A stretch of 64,000 bases of DNA, from NCBI RefSeq assembly GCF_004210375.1, contig NC_134825.1, positions 64,781,558-64,845,557 of the forward strand. Reading direction: 5' to 3'. How positions within the stretch are numbered: the stretch's first letter is position 1; every line of letters begins with the position of its first letter. Below, one piece after another: positions 1 through 12,226 of the stretch. The stretch is from Tachypleus tridentatus (taxonomy: Eukaryota > Arthropoda > Merostomata > Xiphosura > Limulidae). The notes under the pieces were generated by a model. That model was not told where the DNA came from and made no database searches. It worked only from the letters and a program-made list of their open reading frames with translations. Made by a program: the position numbers and the translations under genes.

Positions 1-543
1 TGAGTAAGCAAATAAAAAACCATACATGTCTTATATCAGGAGGATTAGTTCGATGAGTTCCGCCCGTTATTTTGCTATTTCTTTGTATCTATTTTCTGAT
101 ATAGTGCAGTTTCTAAGAAGAACGACATACAATTTAGTCCACATTTGGATCAAATAATATAATGAAATGAAAATATTGAAGAATATTAAGTTATAAGCTG
201 GAGAAGCTGAACTTTAGCTTTACTGTATGTACATATAGTTCAAGCAAATTATCACATGAAAAAACAATATTATCCTCCCAACATTTTACTTTTAAGCTAC
301 TTAAGGATATCTATGAGCAACGTTTCAAAAAATAATTTTATTATTGTTATTGAAAGTAACATTAATAATTAAGTAAAAATTAAAAACAAAAGTTTTATGT
401 GTAAATACAGAAAAATAATTGGAAAATGTCATGAAAAAGAAAATTACGTGTTTCGTAACTCTAGAAAACGGGCCATTAAGCCATAGCCAGGATTTTATGA
501 AGCTTAGTAAATGTTATTCGTTTGGTTGCTAAGCTACTGATTT
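1..543. other. non-coding, nothing recognised
   Basis: AT-rich sequence with no open frame of note, no tandem structure and no recognised repeat before the target duplication of the first SINE. Confidence 0.6.
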
Positions 544-554
544 ATTACGTACAG

Positions 555-820
555 CTCGTTTGTTTGTTTGGAATTTCGCACAAAGCTACTCGAGGGCTAT
601 CTGTGCTAGCCGTCCCTAATTTAGCAGTGTAAGACTAGAGGGAAGGCAGCTAGTCATCACCACCCACCGCCAACTCTTGGGCTACTCTTTTACCAACGAA
701 AAGTGGGATTGACCGTCACATTATACGCCCCCACGGCTGGGAGGGCGAGCATGTTTAGCGAACCCGCGACCCTCGGATTACGAGTCGCACGCCTTACGCG
801 CTTGGCCATGCCGGGCCAAT
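555..820 (-). mobile_element. SINE family A, near full length, with TSD
   Basis: tRNA-derived SINE read on the - strand: the tRNA-like head lies at the right end (GGCCCGGCATGGCCAAG, reversed) and the (CAAA)-type tail at the left. It is flanked by the perfect 11-bp target duplication ATTACGTACAG at 544-554 and 821-831, which fixes both ends. Part of the B-box region of the head is missing compared with the complete copy at 56385-56663. The short open frames crossing it are chance readings of the SINE. Confidence 0.9.
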
Positions 821-831
821 ATTACGTACAG

Positions 832-1311
832 AGAAGAGAGGAAATAATTCTCTGCCAAAATGTGTTTAAGTTTAGGTATTATAAAATAAAAAGAAGCGTA
901 AACCGAAACTTTTTTCTATGGCGTTTCTTTATTTTCTACTAACTATATGTAACTTTGTGAATTATATATCTTTTAATATACATATATATTTCTTCTAATA
1001 AACTAAAATTAAAAATGCCACACAAATCAAAAGGATCCCTAGGGTACAGTCTATAATATGGGCTATAAAATGTACCTTAGGTTGTGGAGGTGACTGAGGA
1101 AGTAGGACCCACATTCAGATAGGGATACAGCGTCTATCAGTCTTAACCTCCGTTCGCCAATCTCATATAACTGACTGTTGTGTATTAATCTTATATATAA
1201 AATCAATTAGAGAAAATATCACATTATTTTGTAGCTTTGATAGCTATATTTGTTAAAATGAAGGAATATAACTTCTCTACTTCATTATTTCATTATACTA
1301 TGACGTTTGCT
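832..1311. other. non-coding, nothing recognised
   Basis: AT-rich interval between two SINEs. About 1020-1160 is slightly more GC-rich but has no open frame or repeat that I recognise. Confidence 0.5.
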
Positions 1312-1323
1312 GCAGAGTATTTC

Positions 1324-1452
1324 TGTCCCCCGCTAGTACAGCGGTAAGTCTACGGATTTACAACGTTAAAATTAGAGGTTTGATTCCCTCGGTGGGATCA
1401 GCAGATAGCTTTATGTGGCTTTGCCATAAGAAAAACACACACACAAACACAC
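1324..1452 (+). mobile_element. SINE family B, full length, with TSD
   Basis: Short tRNA-derived SINE. The head begins TCCCCCGCTAGTACAGCGG and carries a GGTTTGATTCCC B box, followed by a short body (CAGATAGC...TGTGGCTTTG) and a CA-rich tail. The putative anticodon loop TTTACAA would carry UAC, so a tRNA-Val-like origin is inferred. Perfect 12-bp target duplication GCAGAGTATTTC at 1312-1323 and 1453-1464. It serves as a reference copy of family B. Confidence 0.88.
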
Positions 1453-1464
1453 GCAGAGTATTTC

Positions 1465-1935
1465 GGAAATCTTGACAAAATAAAGTTTCAACATTTGATC
1501 CGAAATAAGATTATGTATGTGAAGATGTAAGATTATGTATGTAAGATTATGTAATGTGTTTATCATTATTGACATATTTCAAACACTTGATAGTAGTCAA
1601 GTTATATAACATGAGGCCACGGACTGATCGTTAAAATAAAACCTAACCAGTTGATTTTAAAATCCAATTATGTGCGTAAAACTATGTAATGGTTCTCATA
1701 ATAAGACACAAACACATGTTTTGAAATCAAGTTCTATACCCCGACTCTGCATGAAAAATGTATGTGTTTGTGTAAAGGTGGCATCGATCTAAAACTAGAT
1801 GAATATAATCATCTGGTTTCATTGTATAACTGACACTCGGGTGTGGTATGTTAGATATGTCCAATAAACGTAATTAGTGCTCTGTGTTAAAGTCACATTA
1901 TACCTTTCAAAATAACTTATTAACTGTAATCATAG
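1465..1935. other. non-coding, small direct repeats only
   Basis: AT-rich. Three close copies of AAGATTATGTATG lie at about 1507-1552. Nothing else recognised. Confidence 0.5.
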
Positions 1936-2065
1936 TTTGTTTAGTTGGTTGTTTGTAGTTAAGCACAAAGCTACACAATGGGTTATCCGTGCTCTGCCCA
2001 TCACAAGTATCGAAACCTAGTTTCTACCTGTGTGAGTCCACACACACACAGTTGTACCACCGGCA
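1936..2065 (-). mobile_element. SINE family C, diverged
   Basis: Read on the + strand it starts with the GTTTGTTT-type tail, then AAGCACAAAGCTACACAATG and GTGCTCTGCCCA, and ends in a tRNA-like head with GTATCGAAACC (reversed B box). This is the family C layout of tail, short body and tRNA-like head. The head end is disturbed by a CA-rich stretch at about 2040-2050. Confidence 0.7.
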
Positions 2066-2371
2066 GTAATGATGACTTTAACATGACAAGTAATATGTAG
2101 TTATGGGAGGTTTTGCTACTTCTGTGATTACGCGTTCCCTTTTGCTACGTGTAGATACAATGTGTTGTGCACAATAGATGAATCGATCATAGATATTTAT
2201 ATTACCCACCGTTTTACATGCTGTAATAGTGGTGTTATGTCATAAATATTTATATTTCGTTACGAAAAAATCACATCTTTCTTATCCATAATGTCTAAAA
2301 TAAGGTTTCTCTGTTGCAAAACATATGGCTTCCTCTAATCAAATTTTTCCAATGTAGCAGGTTTATTTCGA

Positions 2372-2403
2372 CCAATCACAGCATACTTTTCTGAGTATAA
2401 AAG
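2372..2403 (+). promoter_or_regulatory. candidate TATA/CCAAT promoter for the exon at 3146
   Basis: CCAAT at 2372-2376 followed by TATAAAAG at 2396-2403, which would place a transcription start near 2426. A TCAGT initiator-like sequence (2413-2417) lies too close to the TATA box to be the matching initiator. It is upstream of and co-directional with the only exon-like open frame in this part of the window. The leader to the ATG would be about 720 nt unless spliced. This is a motif-level call only. Confidence 0.35.
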
Positions 2404-2426
2404 AGCAACGTCTCAGTAAGAATACT

Positions 2427-3145
2427 GCTGTTCTTGCTAATCTTATGAACAGAATAAGTTTCTCTTACATAAGTGAAGGTTTTATCTTATATAAACTTAC
2501 AGTAACTTACGTGACTGTAAAACTGTAATTAAGTTAATGTTATAACGAATGTAGGTGACACAAATAGTAATAACGTGAATTTAAAATATTATATTTTAAT
2601 TTGAATGGTGTTGTTTTAAGACTCGACCTGGTTATTACAACACTTACTGAACCTCAACCGTTTGGGACCAGATACAAAGTTTCTAATTCTACAACATTTG
2701 TTTGCTTTATCCTAAATATTGAGACTTTGTGAAACATTCGCTTGAATTATATGATCATCTAAGAACTGTGGCTTTACTCTAGTGAGATGTGTATGCAAGC
2801 TATTGTAGCTGTATTTAAATATATTTGTGAAATACCAAAGTTTCTAAGTTAGTTTATTTTAACTTACGTAACACAAGTTTATTACGAGTGCTGATGTTTT
2901 GCTACATGGTAAACTAATTAAAGTATGTTAGTTTTGTTTACTTGTACTCAGTAAACTGTTGTTTTGAGATTTTCTTTTCATTTTAAATCACGAAAATATT
3001 GATCTAGTGTGCTCATACTATATTTTTAGGATTATTTAGTATATGGCATAATATTTTGTAATTGTTTCCATAGTGTCTCATCATCAGGACAAAACGTTAA
3101 TATATATATAGAAAATTTTAAACAAGTTTTACTTTGGAAAGAAAA
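2427..3145 (+). other. presumed 5' leader or upstream intron
   Basis: AT-rich sequence between the promoter candidate and the ATG at 3146. It contains several upstream ATGs, so either an intron lies within it or the true start site is closer to 3146. No repeat recognised. Confidence 0.3.
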
Positions 3146-3425
3146 ATGTCTACAAATCAGATGAATCGAAGAAGATCGTCAGAAAACTCTACAATCGAGT
3201 TAAGCTCTTCCGCAGCCAACCATCAGACGCCCCCACGACAGCCAAAGTGTTGCTGCCCGTCTAATAGAGTTCACAAGTTATTAGATCGGTTGCATCATTC
3301 TTTGTTTTCGAAAGAATCTAGCTCTTCAGAACCTGAAGATGAGGCTTTCATCCAGTGGTTCTGTCTTCCAGTAGATTGTAAAGGAAAGAAGAGAGAAGCA
3401 GAATATCGAACGTTTCTCTCACCCA
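3146..3425 (+). CDS. probable first coding exon, unrecognised protein
   Basis: The ATG at 3146 has a good animal initiation context (GAAAAATGT). The frame stays open for 93 codons to a strong splice donor, GTGAGT, at 3426-3431; unspliced it would stop at 3448 after 100 residues. The peptide is hydrophilic and low-complexity at first (Ser/Asn/Arg-rich, residues 1-35), then has a CCCPS cysteine cluster near residue 37, a basic helix-like stretch (RVHKLLDRLHHSLF), a Ser/Glu acidic patch and a WFCLPVDCKGKKREAEYR segment. Base composition is clearly less AT-rich than its surroundings. I do not recognise the family. The lack of a signal peptide and the charged N-terminus suggest a cytosolic N-terminal region. 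Exon 1 would end in phase 1; the next exon was not found. A short intronless gene is the alternative. Confidence 0.5.
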
Positions 3426-3448
3426 GTGAGTTCTTTATTGAATATTAG

Positions 3449-4377
3449 CGACACCTGTAGAAATATTTTTATTCTCATCTTGGATGTTTGAACTTTATAA
3501 CACACAGAATTACTAAGCAAGATACTCTTAACAAAGGCGTTTTGGTCACTCAAAGACATTCAAGTTATTTGTTCGGCATTCGTTGTCTGTAAGCTGAAAC
3601 TAAAAGTGATATAAAGACTCGTTTTCAGAATTATGCAGACGAAAGACATCAAGACAGGGTTTAACTAGAGTTAAACTAGAGTTTTGATTTTTATACTGTG
3701 CAATACAACATTAATGTTAATGATGTTTTACCAGAGTGTATTTTAAAAATTGAACAAATTATCCCGTATTTTCTCAAATTTTATTTGCACTGTGGAATAC
3801 AACTTAACTTTAAATGAAGTTTTACTTCTCCCTGTATGGTTGAGAAAAGTAACATTGTTTGCAACAACAAGAATCTCAAAACTATGTTTATTTTGTTTAC
3901 TTCAAATTGTAGTAAATGTGTTCATTTACGGAAGATTTTGTTATATAACTGTATCAGAAAAGGGTTAATTGATTAAGCTTACATCAACTAAAAATGTGTA
4001 AATAAAATAAAGTACAGCTTTCAAATGTGATGATATAATTAATTTTATTTTGCGTACTTAAATTAAAACGCATGCAGTTTTAATTAATGTTCTGTATAAT
4101 AAAAAGGCCTACGAAAAATGTATTTACAAATTATTCTCTAAAAATTCGCATAAAAGTGAACATTAAAGTTATTTATGAAGACTTAATTGTTGATAGAAAA
4201 ATGAAACTAATTGTGGTGTAAAGTTTATTGTCCGAAGGGTAACACAAGCGACTAGTAACAGGGTAGACTTTATCCAGAGTGCATTTTAAGCATTGTGCCA
4301 ACTTTTACAGATATGTCGTTTATGATTACTGTCATTTATGTTTTCGAAAAAAGAAGTGCTGATTACTGATTATTTGT
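3449..4377. other. presumed intron or 3' flank
   Basis: AT-rich, no exon recognised. AATAAA at 4001-4006 could terminate an unspliced transcript of the preceding open frame. A 72-codon open frame at 3750-3968 begins at a non-ATG codon and has AT-driven composition, so I do not call it. Confidence 0.4.
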
Positions 4378-4530
4378 TCTTGAATTTCGCGCAAAGCTAC
4401 ACGAAGGCTATCTGCGTTAGCCATCCATTACCAGCGTAAGATTAGAGGGAAGGAAACTAGTCATCACCACATACGACCAACTCTTAGGGCTATTCTTTCA
4501 CTCCTACCTTCGCGTATCATCTACACGAAG
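4378..4530 (-). mobile_element. SINE family A, old 3' part
   Basis: Starts TTCTTGAATTTCGCGCAAAG and follows the family A body through TAGAGGGAAGG and CATCACCAC to the CCAACTCTTAGGGC block, then decays. The tRNA-like head is not recognisable. Confidence 0.7.
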
Positions 4531-5159
4531 AGACGATTACTTTTTGGGGCCGAGTTATACGTATTTCTAAAGTATGTCAACATCCACACAAGATCTAAAG
4601 AAATTAGCATCAAATAGGAATATTTGTTAATTTTTGTTATATATATAAACATACAATAAAGATCTAGACTGTAGTAGAGTAAAAGGCGGCCCCTCAACTT
4701 ATAGAAATATTTATAAGAACGTAATAATTAAAAATATAACATCACCTCTGGTACTTTGAGCATCCTAGCGTTTGCTTTAGTGTTCGAACGATTGTACTTG
4801 TTACTGACCTCCTTTGCACATGTGAAAATGTTCATCTTCGTATTGAACTAATGTAGAACAAACTCAACTATTGATCATTGTAATATAGACTTCATACTAA
4901 AATCTATATATAACAATAAAATGTACAATGTCATTCTGTAGAGATGAGGGGAAAACCAGATTGTCAAAACGTTTAAGATGAAGTGAAATACTATTTCTAA
5001 TTCAAGCAACATGACGTTCTTGATTTTCATATCAAGTGATAGTGACTCGGATCTGACAATTATTCTGCACATCTAACTATCGTAACACATTCTGGATTGA
5101 TAATAAACATATTAAATGATTCTGAAAGAAATGAAACTGTAAAGTTCATTGTGGGACAG
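4531..5159. other. non-coding, nothing recognised
   Basis: AT-rich. A 65-codon frame on the - strand (4875-5072) has no supporting features. Confidence 0.5.
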
Positions 5160-5780
5160 ACGAAATTATTGTTCATCATACCTAAATACTGTAGAACTGA
5201 CTGAATTGTGGTTCACCATACCTAAATACTGTATAACTGACTGAATTGTTGTTCATCATACCTAAATACTGTAGAACTGACTGAATTGTTGTTCATCATA
5301 CCTAAATACTGTAGAACTGACTGAATTGTTGTTCATCATACCTAAATACTGAAGAACGGACTGAATTGTTGTAGATCATACCTAAATACTATAGAACTAA
5401 CTGAATTGTTGTTCATCATACCTAAATACTGAAGAACGGACTGAATTGTTGTAGATCATACCTAAATACTGTAGAACTGACTGAATTGTTGTTCATCATA
5501 CCTAAATACTATAGAACTGACTGAATTATATTCATCATATTTAATTACTGTAGAAGAGGCTATCGTTGTCTATCAAATATAACACAGACTGAACAAGTGA
5601 TCATCCTATCTAACTGTTGTAGAAACACTGAGCTGTTCATCTTACATCTGGTCCTTATAGCACCGACTGATTGTTGTTAGTCGTATTTTACTCTAGTAGA
5701 ACAGACTGAATTGTGTCCATCTCAGCTACCTTCTGTAGAACATCCTGATTTATTCCTCACCGTATCTAACTGTAGCACGT
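5160..5780 (+). repeat. 40-bp minisatellite with decayed right half
   Basis: The anchor CCTAAATACT recurs at 5181, 5221, 5261, 5301, 5341, 5381, 5421, 5461 and 5501, an exact 40-bp period, with units also sharing GACTGAATTGTTGTTCATCA. Two variants occur: GTAGAACTGA and GAAGAACGGA. From about 5540 to 5780 further units persist only as degraded copies (ACAGACTGAA..., GTAGAACA... blocks). Confidence 0.92.
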
Positions 5781-6537
5781 ACTATATGTAGTTGCAGGAG
5801 AAGACGTTATTTTTATTATAGCATTAACCGATCTTGTGACATAAACGCAATTTAGAAATTAGTTTTTATTTGGATTCAGAGATTTCGCATAAAGATGGAA
5901 GTATGTAAGCCGTGGAACAATTGTACAAGTAAATAGCATAAGACATTTGTTGAAGTCTATATCTGAAGAATCCAATTGAAAAGCTAGTAAGCAGTTTGAG
6001 AGAAATGCGATTCAGGATATAGAATTATCGGTTCTGTGAAGATAAAAGGCAAAATAATAATTTTTGCCATAGAATCCCAATAGGTGGCGAGAGCTATGCT
6101 ACACCAGCTTTCCAAAATAATTTGATACCAGAATGTAATCACTATTTCAACAGTAGTAATTCTTGCGAAACCGAATACGTAAGAAGTTGTGAAAACTTAA
6201 AAGTAATAACTCATTAGTTACCTTCTTTCCAGTTCATCAGTTCAAAATTAAGTTTGGTTGGAGGTCCCACTCACCAGCTACCTTATCCCGGGTCTATTAA
6301 TTCAAAATAAGAACGAGTGTGCAGAACTAGCTCTTCTTTAGTTGTGTACGAACATTTTAGAGCAAATAACATCGTGGAGATGAGAAGAATAGCTATAAAA
6401 ACTATGTGAAATTAGAAACTAAAAATTATCTTTATGAAAAATTAATGCCTTAAGTATATCTCATCTTTTCCAAATTATTTTAAACAACGGGTTAATGTCA
6501 TCTCGATAAATATTTCACTCAAATAACCTTTACGAAA
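5781..6537. other. non-coding, nothing recognised
   Basis: No open frame, repeat or signal that I can support. Confidence 0.5.
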
Positions 6538-6648
6538 TTGTTTGCTATTAAGCACAAAGTCATACAACGGGTTATCTCTTCTGTTCTCATTGTGAGTGCT
6601 GAAATCCGATATACCAGATCTAATTATCCACCTCTGACCCACTTTTAT
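6538..6648 (-). mobile_element. SINE family C, degenerate
   Basis: Carries TTGTTTGCTATTAAGCACAA, then ACAACGGGTTATCTCTTCTG and a degraded tRNA-like head. It matches the family C layout seen at 57804-57916. Confidence 0.55.
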
Positions 6649-8630
6649 GGTAACTTTTATGTTTTTATCAAAAGAAAGTGAATTTGTGGTAAATAATGAA
6701 ATAAATACGAAATTAGTCTTAAGTTACATTCAAAAACGTAAGATTTTCAAAAAGTAGCTCTTTAATGAAAGAAAATTTCAGATTTTTTTGAAATTTAAAA
6801 GTATATATACATATATATAATTTTTATTACAGCGCCATCTTCATTTATGCGGACGAAGACGTTCGTTCGCTACGTGTATCTCTTGTAGTTTAAGAGTCAC
6901 TGTATTTATTGAAAATTATTTATATCTGTTAAACTTGAAGAGAGACTATTTGAATATTAGGTTATCAGGGTGTAGTTTAAATATTTTTTACGGGATGCCA
7001 AATATTCACAAAGAGGAATGCTCCTGGCGACTTATAGTATCTAGTTATGAAACTTAACGATCATTCTTAGGTTAATTTTTTGTTTAAAATTTTAAATTTA
7101 GCTGCAAATAAGTACATTCCCTGAAAGGTAATTTTGTGTTTTCTCACAAACTACAACAGGTAAAATTTGATAATAAAGTACATTGTGTTAATTTTATATG
7201 GGATCATTATATACAAATATACCATTCGAATAAACCATATGATTGAGTCCTGATTTGATTTACAATGAGAAGTTTGCTGGAATCTCAGCATTTTTCGTTA
7301 AAAACAATGTGTTGAATTGAGAATAGTCAGCTTAAATTTCCATACTTTCTAATGGAAGTTGATAAGCCTGAAAATATGAAAGAAAACCTCCAAGATGGTG
7401 TGAAAAAAGATAAAGAATTTAAATAATTCACTACATATATTAATTAATACTTTTAGGTGACTAAGGTAACTTTCATTCAGTGTAACTATAAGGGTTTTCA
7501 TTCAAATCTAGATAGTATCAAGACTTTGTCTGATTTTAACAAACCACTTGGAACACACTATAGACTATATTCGTAAAACTGTTCAACATTTTTGGATTTG
7601 ACAATTTTCAACACTGTGGAATAAGAAGGATTTATGATTGATGTATTCATGAATTTGAAATGATGCTTGAATGTCATTATGTCTTATCCATGCTCATGCC
7701 ATTTTATGTTCTATCAGAGGTCTTCTTTGGTGGAAGCATATACAGATCAGTTATATTTAAATAATCTTAAAGAAAAGCTGCCTCTTTGTTATATTTGAAA
7801 CTTTTTACTGACATATCCTGCTATACAATTAATACAAATGTGAGAGGTAGATCTGTGGAAAGCCTACTATTGTATCATAATCTTTCCCTTTCGAACTCTG
7901 CCTACTATTGTATCATAATATTTCCCTATTGAATTCTGGTGCCTTGACATACGCCCATAACCCATGTTAGGCTATTATTACAATTTAATTATGCATTTCT
8001 TCATCTTTTTTTTTCTGTTACTTTCTTGCAAGTAAACACCAGTCTTATGATGGTGGATATTTTTCTATATATACGATTAGTATCCAGCCATATAGGAACC
8101 TGGAGAAGGTACATATATATCTATTTTTATATAGACATTGCTTCAATGCTTTATTACATTTTGATACTGCTTTTGGTTGGTTAGTTTATCAAGACTATTT
8201 TAATTGCACATTCTATGTTCACTGTTTGTTTTATTTAAAACTTCGTTGGATTTACCACTCATTATTGACCAAGGTAGATTCTTGCTTACCAGTGAGCTCA
8301 TTGCGTCCATAATAAATCGAGAAACATTTTCAAGAGGTAACCATTTATTTCAACCTTATTGTTTGGGAAGGATAGAGCCTAGGTTTCAAATATCCAATGA
8401 CAGAGCTCATGTATTGAAATCGTTTTCAGTATCTCTTCTTCTAACAATTCCAAGATTATATAGAACAAGATACGAAAAGTAAAGTAGAAGTATACATTCT
8501 TTCCTTATTCCCTCGTTATGGACAGGTAGTGGTAAATCTTCTAGGAACTTCCAATTCGTTTGAGGAGTGTTTGGTGCACAGTAGCGGAAGTCTTTTTCCA
8601 ATATATTGCATGTGGGCACATCCCATTTAC
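6649..8630. other. non-coding interval with one short duplication
   Basis: Two kilobases of AT-rich sequence. The 92-codon frame at 8204-8482 lacks splice context and recognisable motifs, and overlaps a comparable frame on the other strand. The only structure seen is the 38-bp direct duplication at 7863-7938. Confidence 0.45.
7863..7938 (+). repeat. 38-bp direct duplication
   Basis: Two adjacent copies of a 38-bp unit beginning CCTACTATTGTATCATAAT at 7863 and 7901, differing at a few positions. Confidence 0.85.
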
Positions 8631-8872
8631 ATCTGCGGGTAGCGGGTTCAAATCCCCGTCACACCAAACATGCTTGTTCTCTCAGCCGTGGGGGCATTAT
8701 AATGTGACGGTCAATCCAACTATCCGTTGATAAAAGAGTAGCTCAAGAGTTGGCGGTGGATAGTGATAATTAGCTGCTTTCCCTCTTGCCTTACACTGCA
8801 AAATTAGAGACAGCTAGCGCAAATAGCCCTTGTGTAACTTTACGCGAAATTCAATTACAAATAAACAAATTA
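8631..8872 (+). mobile_element. SINE family A, 5'-truncated
   Basis: Begins within the tRNA-like head just before the B box (GGGTTCAAATCCCC), then the full family A body (CACCAAACATGCTTG, GAGTTGGCGG, TTACACTGCAAAATTAG) and a tail ending in AAATAAACAAA. The A-box half of the head is missing. Confidence 0.85.
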
Positions 8873-9616
8873 TTGTATTAACAGACCCGTATGCTACTAG
8901 GTAAAATGGAGACATTAATATTGACAAAACGTTCTTAGGATTACAACGCTGGAAAGCGCCCAGATAGATCATTGTGTAGCTTTGTACTTAAACGAAAGCA
9001 AATCAACACTACTTATCAACGTTAATCACCGAAGGAAGACGAACAAAGTTTTAACACAGTGTAGTAGTGTTTTTATATAGCTTAGGATAAATAAGTATGG
9101 TAAGTTTCTGATTTCCTAAACAAGCATGTTGTTAATACATTTATTTTTTCACTGTTAAAATCTAAGGTTTAGATCAGTTTTACAATGGCGGCAACCGTCG
9201 TGAAGTCTTCTAATTTAGCAATATACTATTAGGAATAAAACATAACATCACCATCATAACTACGTTTGTAACAGTTTCAAGTCAACTGTCTCAGGAATCA
9301 CCTACAAAGTACCAACAAGCATATATATATACATATTAAGTATTATTGACTTTATGGTTTCCGTAACCACGTGAAAATCCTTTTTCGACCTTATTTGATA
9401 AACGCTTGCTGAAATGTTCTGTCAAAGTCGATTCACTAACACAGACTTGCGATACTTTTATTGTCTTCAAATGTTTACACCTTCTACAGTAATTCCTATA
9501 CATTGAAATCTGAAAATGGTATCAATGTTTCTACGTCATGTACAGACATTTTAACAAAACGTCATATTTACTTTTACACAAGTGAATCATTTTCGTTAAA
9601 AACGGATCACATTTTG
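8873..9616. other. non-coding, nothing recognised
   Basis: AT-rich interval. The donor-like GTAAGT at 9100 has no convincing open frame upstream, so no exon is called. Confidence 0.45.
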
Positions 9617-9732
9617 TTGTATGTGTGTTTTGCTTACAGCAAAGCCACATCGGGCTATCTATAGTGTCCAATAGAGGATTCAAGGCCCCTAATTTTAACA
9701 GTATAACTCCGAAGACTTACGTTGTCCCGGTG
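9617..9732 (-). mobile_element. SINE family B, degenerate
   Basis: Reads TGTGTGTTTTGCTTACAGCA, then AAGCCACATCGGGCTATCT, a GGCCCCTAATTTTAACAGT segment and a decayed tRNA-like head. The order matches family B in reverse orientation. Confidence 0.65.
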
Positions 9733-10299
9733 GGAACCAGAATTTTTTATACTTAAAATGTTGACAACTACTGACTATAGATTTCTTTTGACTAATAGCG
9801 ACGTGAAAGTCTTATCGATAGTTCTAGAACTCAAACATAATAATAAGAAATGTTCATTGTGGTAAAAAAATTATTAATTTGATCTAAGTAATGGTTTCCA
9901 GTGTTTATTTTTCTTCCCGATTTGTAAAACATCCTAACGTGATAGAAAAAAAAAACGAAGACGACAGTTACCTCAAACAAGTACGTAAAACAACTGAAAG
10001 TGAATAAATTCACCGATAAGTCAGCGACATTCTTCTGACAAAAAAAAAATAATAAGTTGGATACATAAAACAGGACAGGTTAGACACAACTGAAAAGAAG
10101 AGGAACCAAAATAGAAAGTTGAGGAAAAGTTGTATTGGTTTAGCAAATTTTAAAATATTAATTCCTGCTACTTTAAGTTATAAATATTGTTGTTTCTCGA
10201 GCTTGAACTACGGGCGTTTATCACACCCTGGAGTTAGTAGAATTTAGGTTCTATTTTGCACGTTTCTGCTTTCTTTCCAAACGGTGAAAGAACCTAGTT
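9733..10299. other. non-coding, nothing recognised
   Basis: AT-rich with A-runs at about 9950 and 10041. No gene seen. Confidence 0.45.
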
Positions 10300-12226
10300 G
10301 ATCAATAACACAAGTATCATTATGACACTGTATCAGTGACAATATGTTATTATCAATATATATAAATAATGCAAGTATCATTATGACACTTTATCAGTAG
10401 TATTGTGCTATTATCAACTTATATAAATAATGCAAGCATCATTATGACACTGTATCAGTAGTATTGTGTTATTATCAACTCATAAATAATACAAATGTCA
10501 TTATGATACTGTGTCAGTAGTATTGTGTTATTATCAACTCATATAAATAATACAAGTATCATTATGACACTTTATCAGTAGTATTGTGCTATTATCAACT
10601 TATATAAATAATACAAGTGTCATTATGACACTGTATCAGTAGTATTGTGTTATTATCAACTCATAAATAATACAAGTGTCATTATGACACTGTATCAGTA
10701 GTATTGTGTTATTATCAACTCATAAATAATACAAGTGTCATTATGACACTGTGTCAGTAGTATTGTGTTATTATCAACTCATATAAATAATACAAATGTC
10801 ATTATGACACTGTGTCAGTAGTATTGTGTTATTATCAACTCATATAAATAATACAAGTATCATTATGACACTTTATCAGTAGTATTGTGCTATTATCAAC
10901 TTATATAATAATACAAGTGTCATTATGACACTGTATCAGTAGTATTGTGTTATTATCAACTCATAAATAATACAAGTGTCATTATGACACTGTGTCAATA
11001 GTATTGTGCTATTATCAACTTATATAAATAATACAAATGTCATTATGACACTGTATCAGTAGTATTGTGTTATTATCAATATATATAAATAATGCAATTA
11101 TCATTATGACACTTTATCAGTAGTATTGTGCTATTATCAACTTATATAAATAATGCAAGCATCATCATGACACTGTATCAGTAGTATTGTGTTATTATCA
11201 ACTCATAAATAATACAAGTGTAATTATGACACTGTATCAGTAGTATTGTGTTATTATCAACTCATAAATAATACAAGTATCATTATGACACTGTGTCAGT
11301 AGTATTGTGTTATTATCAACTCATATAAATAATACAAATGTCATTATGACACTGTGTCAGTAGTATTGTGTTATTATCAACTCATATAAATAATACAAGT
11401 ATCATTAGGACACTTTATCAGTAGTATTGTGCTATTATCAACTTATATAAATAATACAAGTATCATTATGACACTTTCTCAGCAGTACTGTGCTATTATC
11501 AACTTATATAAATAATGCAAGCATCATTATGACACTGTATCAGTAGTATTGCGTTATTATCAACTCATAAATAATACAAATGTCATTATGACACTGTGTC
11601 AGTAGTATTGTGCTATTATCAACTTATATAAATAATACAAGTATCATTATGACACTGTGTCAGTAGTATTGTGCTATTATCAACTTATATAAATAATACA
11701 AGTATCATTACGACACTTTATCAGTAGTATTGTGCTATTATCAACTTATATAAATAATACAAGTATCATTATGACACTGTATCAGTAGTATTGTGTTATT
11801 ATCAATATATATAAATAATGCAAATATTATTATGACACTTTATCAGTAGTATTGTGCTATTATCAACTTATATAAATAATGCAAGCATCATTATGACACT
11901 GTATCAGTAGTATTGTGTTATTATCAACTCATAAATAATACAAGTGTCATTATGACACTGTATCAGTAGTATTGTGCTATTATCAACTTATATAAATAAT
12001 ACAAGTATCATTATGACACTGTATCAGTAGTATTGTGTTATTATCAATATATATAAATAATGCAAGTGTCATTATGACACTGTATCAGTAGTATTGTGTT
12101 ATTATCAACTTATATAAATAATACAAGTATCATTATGACACTGTGTCAGTAATATTGTGTTATTATCAACTCATATGAATAATACAAGTATCATTATGAC
12201 ACTGTATCAGTAGTATTGTGTTATTA
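10300..12226 (+). repeat. 59/61-bp minisatellite, about 32 monomers
   Basis: About 32 tandem monomers sharing TCATTATGACACTGTATCAG and TAGTATTGTGTTATTATCAA. Monomer length alternates between 59 and 61 bp according to whether CATAAATAA or CATATAAATAA is present. Three positions are strongly variant: TGTATC, TTTATC or TGTGTC; GTT or GCT; and CTCATA, CTTATA or TATATA. The order of variants is not random, as described in the findings. Confidence 0.95.

Noticed and set aside
2413..2417. TCAGT as initiator for the TATA box at 2396
   Set aside because: Only about 19 bp downstream of the TATA start, whereas about 30 bp is expected.
10300..12226. Regularly spaced repeats resembling a CRISPR array
   Set aside because: Units are tandem with no unique spacers, variants are shared between units, and the context is clearly eukaryotic.
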